From Clostridiales bacterium (GTDB lineage Bacteria > Bacillota > Clostridia > Peptostreptococcales > Anaerovoracaceae): a stretch of 64,000 bases of DNA. The translations under genes were made by a program, and so were the position numbers. The stretch lies in assembly GCA_009776955.1 (NCBI GenBank), contig WRMW01000008.1:1-64000 (forward strand), read 5' to 3'. Shown one piece after another: positions 62,859 through 64,000 of the stretch. A model generated the notes under the pieces. It made no database searches, was not told where the DNA came from, and worked only from the letters and a program-made list of their open reading frames with translations. Position 1 is the first letter of the stretch. Each line of letters starts with the position of its first letter.

Positions 62859-63257
62859 ATGGCAGCGAAAATGCAATACCCCGCAACGGGCAGAAGGAAG
62901 TCGTCGGTCGCCAGAGTCCGCCTTATGCAGGGAACCGGCGAGATAACCATCAACGGCAGGCCTATGGACGAATATTTCGGCATGGAGCTTCTAAGGCAGG
63001 AAGTGAAGCGGCCGCTTGTTCTGACGGATACAGATGGCAAATTCGATATCATAGCGCGTGTTTCCGGCGGCGGCACCACAGGCCAGGCGGGGGCGCTCAG
63101 GCACGGTATAGCACGTGCTCTCTGCAAGGTCGATGAGGAGGCCTACAGGCGTGTGCTTAAAGATGGCGGTTACCTGACGCGTGATCCGCGCATGAAGGAG
63201 CGCAAGAAGTACGGGCTGAAGAAGGCGAGGAGAGCCAGCCAGTTCTCTAAGCGTTAA
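62859..63257 (+). CDS. rpsI: Ribosomal protein S9
   Basis: A 132-residue small-subunit protein with [29 protein letters not shown] at the N-terminus and the C-terminal decoding tail [24 protein letters not shown], ending in KR as in nearly all S9. Translationally coupled to rplM with no gap. Confidence 0.97.
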   Translation: MAAKMQYPATGRRKSSVARVRLMQGTGEITINGRPMDEYFGMELLRQEVKRPLVLTDTDGKFDIIARVSGGGTTGQAGALRHGIARALCKVDEEAYRRVLKDGGYLTRDPRMKERKKYGLKKARRASQFSKR

Positions 63258-63279
63258 AATCGTTCGGGAGGTCTTAAAT

Positions 63280-64000
63280 ATGGCGAAGAAACAATTCAAG
63301 GCTGAGTCCAAGCGGCTTTTGGACTTGATGATCAATTCCGTCTATACGCACAAGGAGATTTTTCTGCGTGAGCTTATCAGCAATGCAAGCGACGCGATAG
63401 ACAAGCTCTACTACAAGATATTGACGGAAAAGATAACGGGCGTTTCAAAAAAGGACTTTTTTGTACGGCTCGCTCTAGATGAGGACGCCCGCACCATCAC
63501 CATTTCTGACAACGGAATCGGCATGACGAAGCCGGAACTCGAGGAAAACCTTGGAACCATTGCGAAAAGCGGCTCCCTATTGTTCAAGAGCGAGGAAGCC
63601 ACGGAAAAGGCCGCAAGCAAGATAGACATTATCGGGCAGTTTGGCGTGGGATTTTACAGCGCGTTTATGGTTTCATCGAGGATACGCGTGGTGTCGAAAG
63701 CCTATGGCGAGGAACAGGCGTGGGTCTGGGAGTCGGACGGCGCGGACGGCTACACGATAAAGGAGAGCGACAAGGCGGAGGTCGGCACGGAAATAACCCT
63801 TTTCGTCAAGGAGGACACCGACGAGGAGAAGTACGGGGAGTTTCTGTCGGCGTGGCGCGTGAAGTCGCTGGTCAAGCGCTACTCGGACTATATCCGCTAC
63901 CCGATATTGATGGTTGCGGAAAAATCCAGAATGATAGAGCCGGCAGAGGGCGCCCCTGAAGACGCGCCGCCGGAATACGAAACGTATATAGAGGAAGAAA
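63280..64000 (+). CDS. htpG: Hsp90 chaperone HtpG, N-terminal part (runs off the window)
   Basis: The 240 residues visible cover the N-terminal ATPase of Hsp90: FLRELISNASDAIDKLYYK with the catalytic Glu, ISDNGIGMTKPELEENLGTIAKSG and IIGQFGVGFYSAFMV as GHKL motifs. GGGAGG precedes the ATG. It follows rpsI by 22 bases and could share its transcript. Confidence 0.95.
   Translation, partial: MAKKQFKAESKRLLDLMINSVYTHKEIFLRELISNASDAIDKLYYKILTEKITGVSKKDFFVRLALDEDARTITISDNGIGMTKPELEENLGTIAKSGSLLFKSEEATEKAASKIDIIGQFGVGFYSAFMVSSRIRVVSKAYGEEQAWVWESDGADGYTIKESDKAEVGTEITLFVKEDTDEEKYGEFLSAWRVKSLVKRYSDYIRYPILMVAEKSRMIEPAEGAPEDAPPEYETYIEEE

Overview
The window is bacterial chromosome from a Gram-positive anaerobe, most likely a GC-rich member of the Clostridia. 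The strongest marker is the six-cysteine SCIFF peptide with its radical-SAM maturase, a pair typical of Clostridia. An LPXTG surface protein, fused ECF transporter ATPases, a small SRP RNA beside dnaX-ybaB-recR, and Firmicutes-style riboswitches fit this. Family or genus cannot be fixed from the sequence alone.

Layout. (1) 1-1645 is the end of an integrated element: a few accessory genes, a VapBC-type toxin-antitoxin pair and a 3' fragment of a tRNA-Gly gene that marks the attachment site. A KilA-N gene and an uncertain gene relic follow to about 3 kb. (2) 3.1-10.4 kb is metabolic: alcohol dehydrogenase, Fe-S aldo/keto reductase, cutA, carboxylesterase, then a cysK-cysE-metY sulfur operon with a clear promoter. 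(3) 10.5-21.0 kb is the most unusual locus. A cobalamin riboswitch and terminator precede a 1906-residue secreted beta-propeller/DUF4430 protein, a membrane-tethered DUF4430 protein, and a complete ECF transporter (S, T and fused A1A2). It reads as a Gram-positive surface capture and uptake system for vitamin B12 or a related corrinoid. (4) 21.1-29.2 kb holds thpR, a P-type ATPase under a yybP-ykoY manganese riboswitch, an FMN-binding protein with a broken apbE, an OFA-family MFS transporter, a NarL-type two-component system and a rhodanese lipoprotein. (5) 29.3-37.3 kb holds a Cdc48-like AAA+ ATPase coupled to a PLP decarboxylase, the SCIFF pair, an archaeal-type thymidylate synthase, a cyclic-2,3-diphosphoglycerate-synthase-like GTPase and a thioesterase. 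(6) 37.5-42.8 kb is housekeeping: rpiB, upp, tyrS, SRP RNA, dnaX, ybaB, recR and a flavin reductase. (7) 42.9-49.9 kb is a second cobalamin-riboswitch operon: btuFCD uptake, cobO, cobT, cobU, cobS and a HAD phosphatase. (8) 49.9-64 kb holds ogt, a putP-type symporter, an old-yellow-enzyme-like reductase, two very large surface proteins (subtilase and LPXTG protein), rplM-rpsI and the start of htpG.

The genes fit a cell that salvages cobalamin rather than making it from scratch. No corrin-ring synthesis genes are visible here, but two separately riboswitch-controlled uptake routes and the whole lower-ligand/nucleotide-loop assembly pathway are. The giant B12-locus protein and the subtilase share a related C-terminal beta-domain module that matches no surface-anchoring signal I know.
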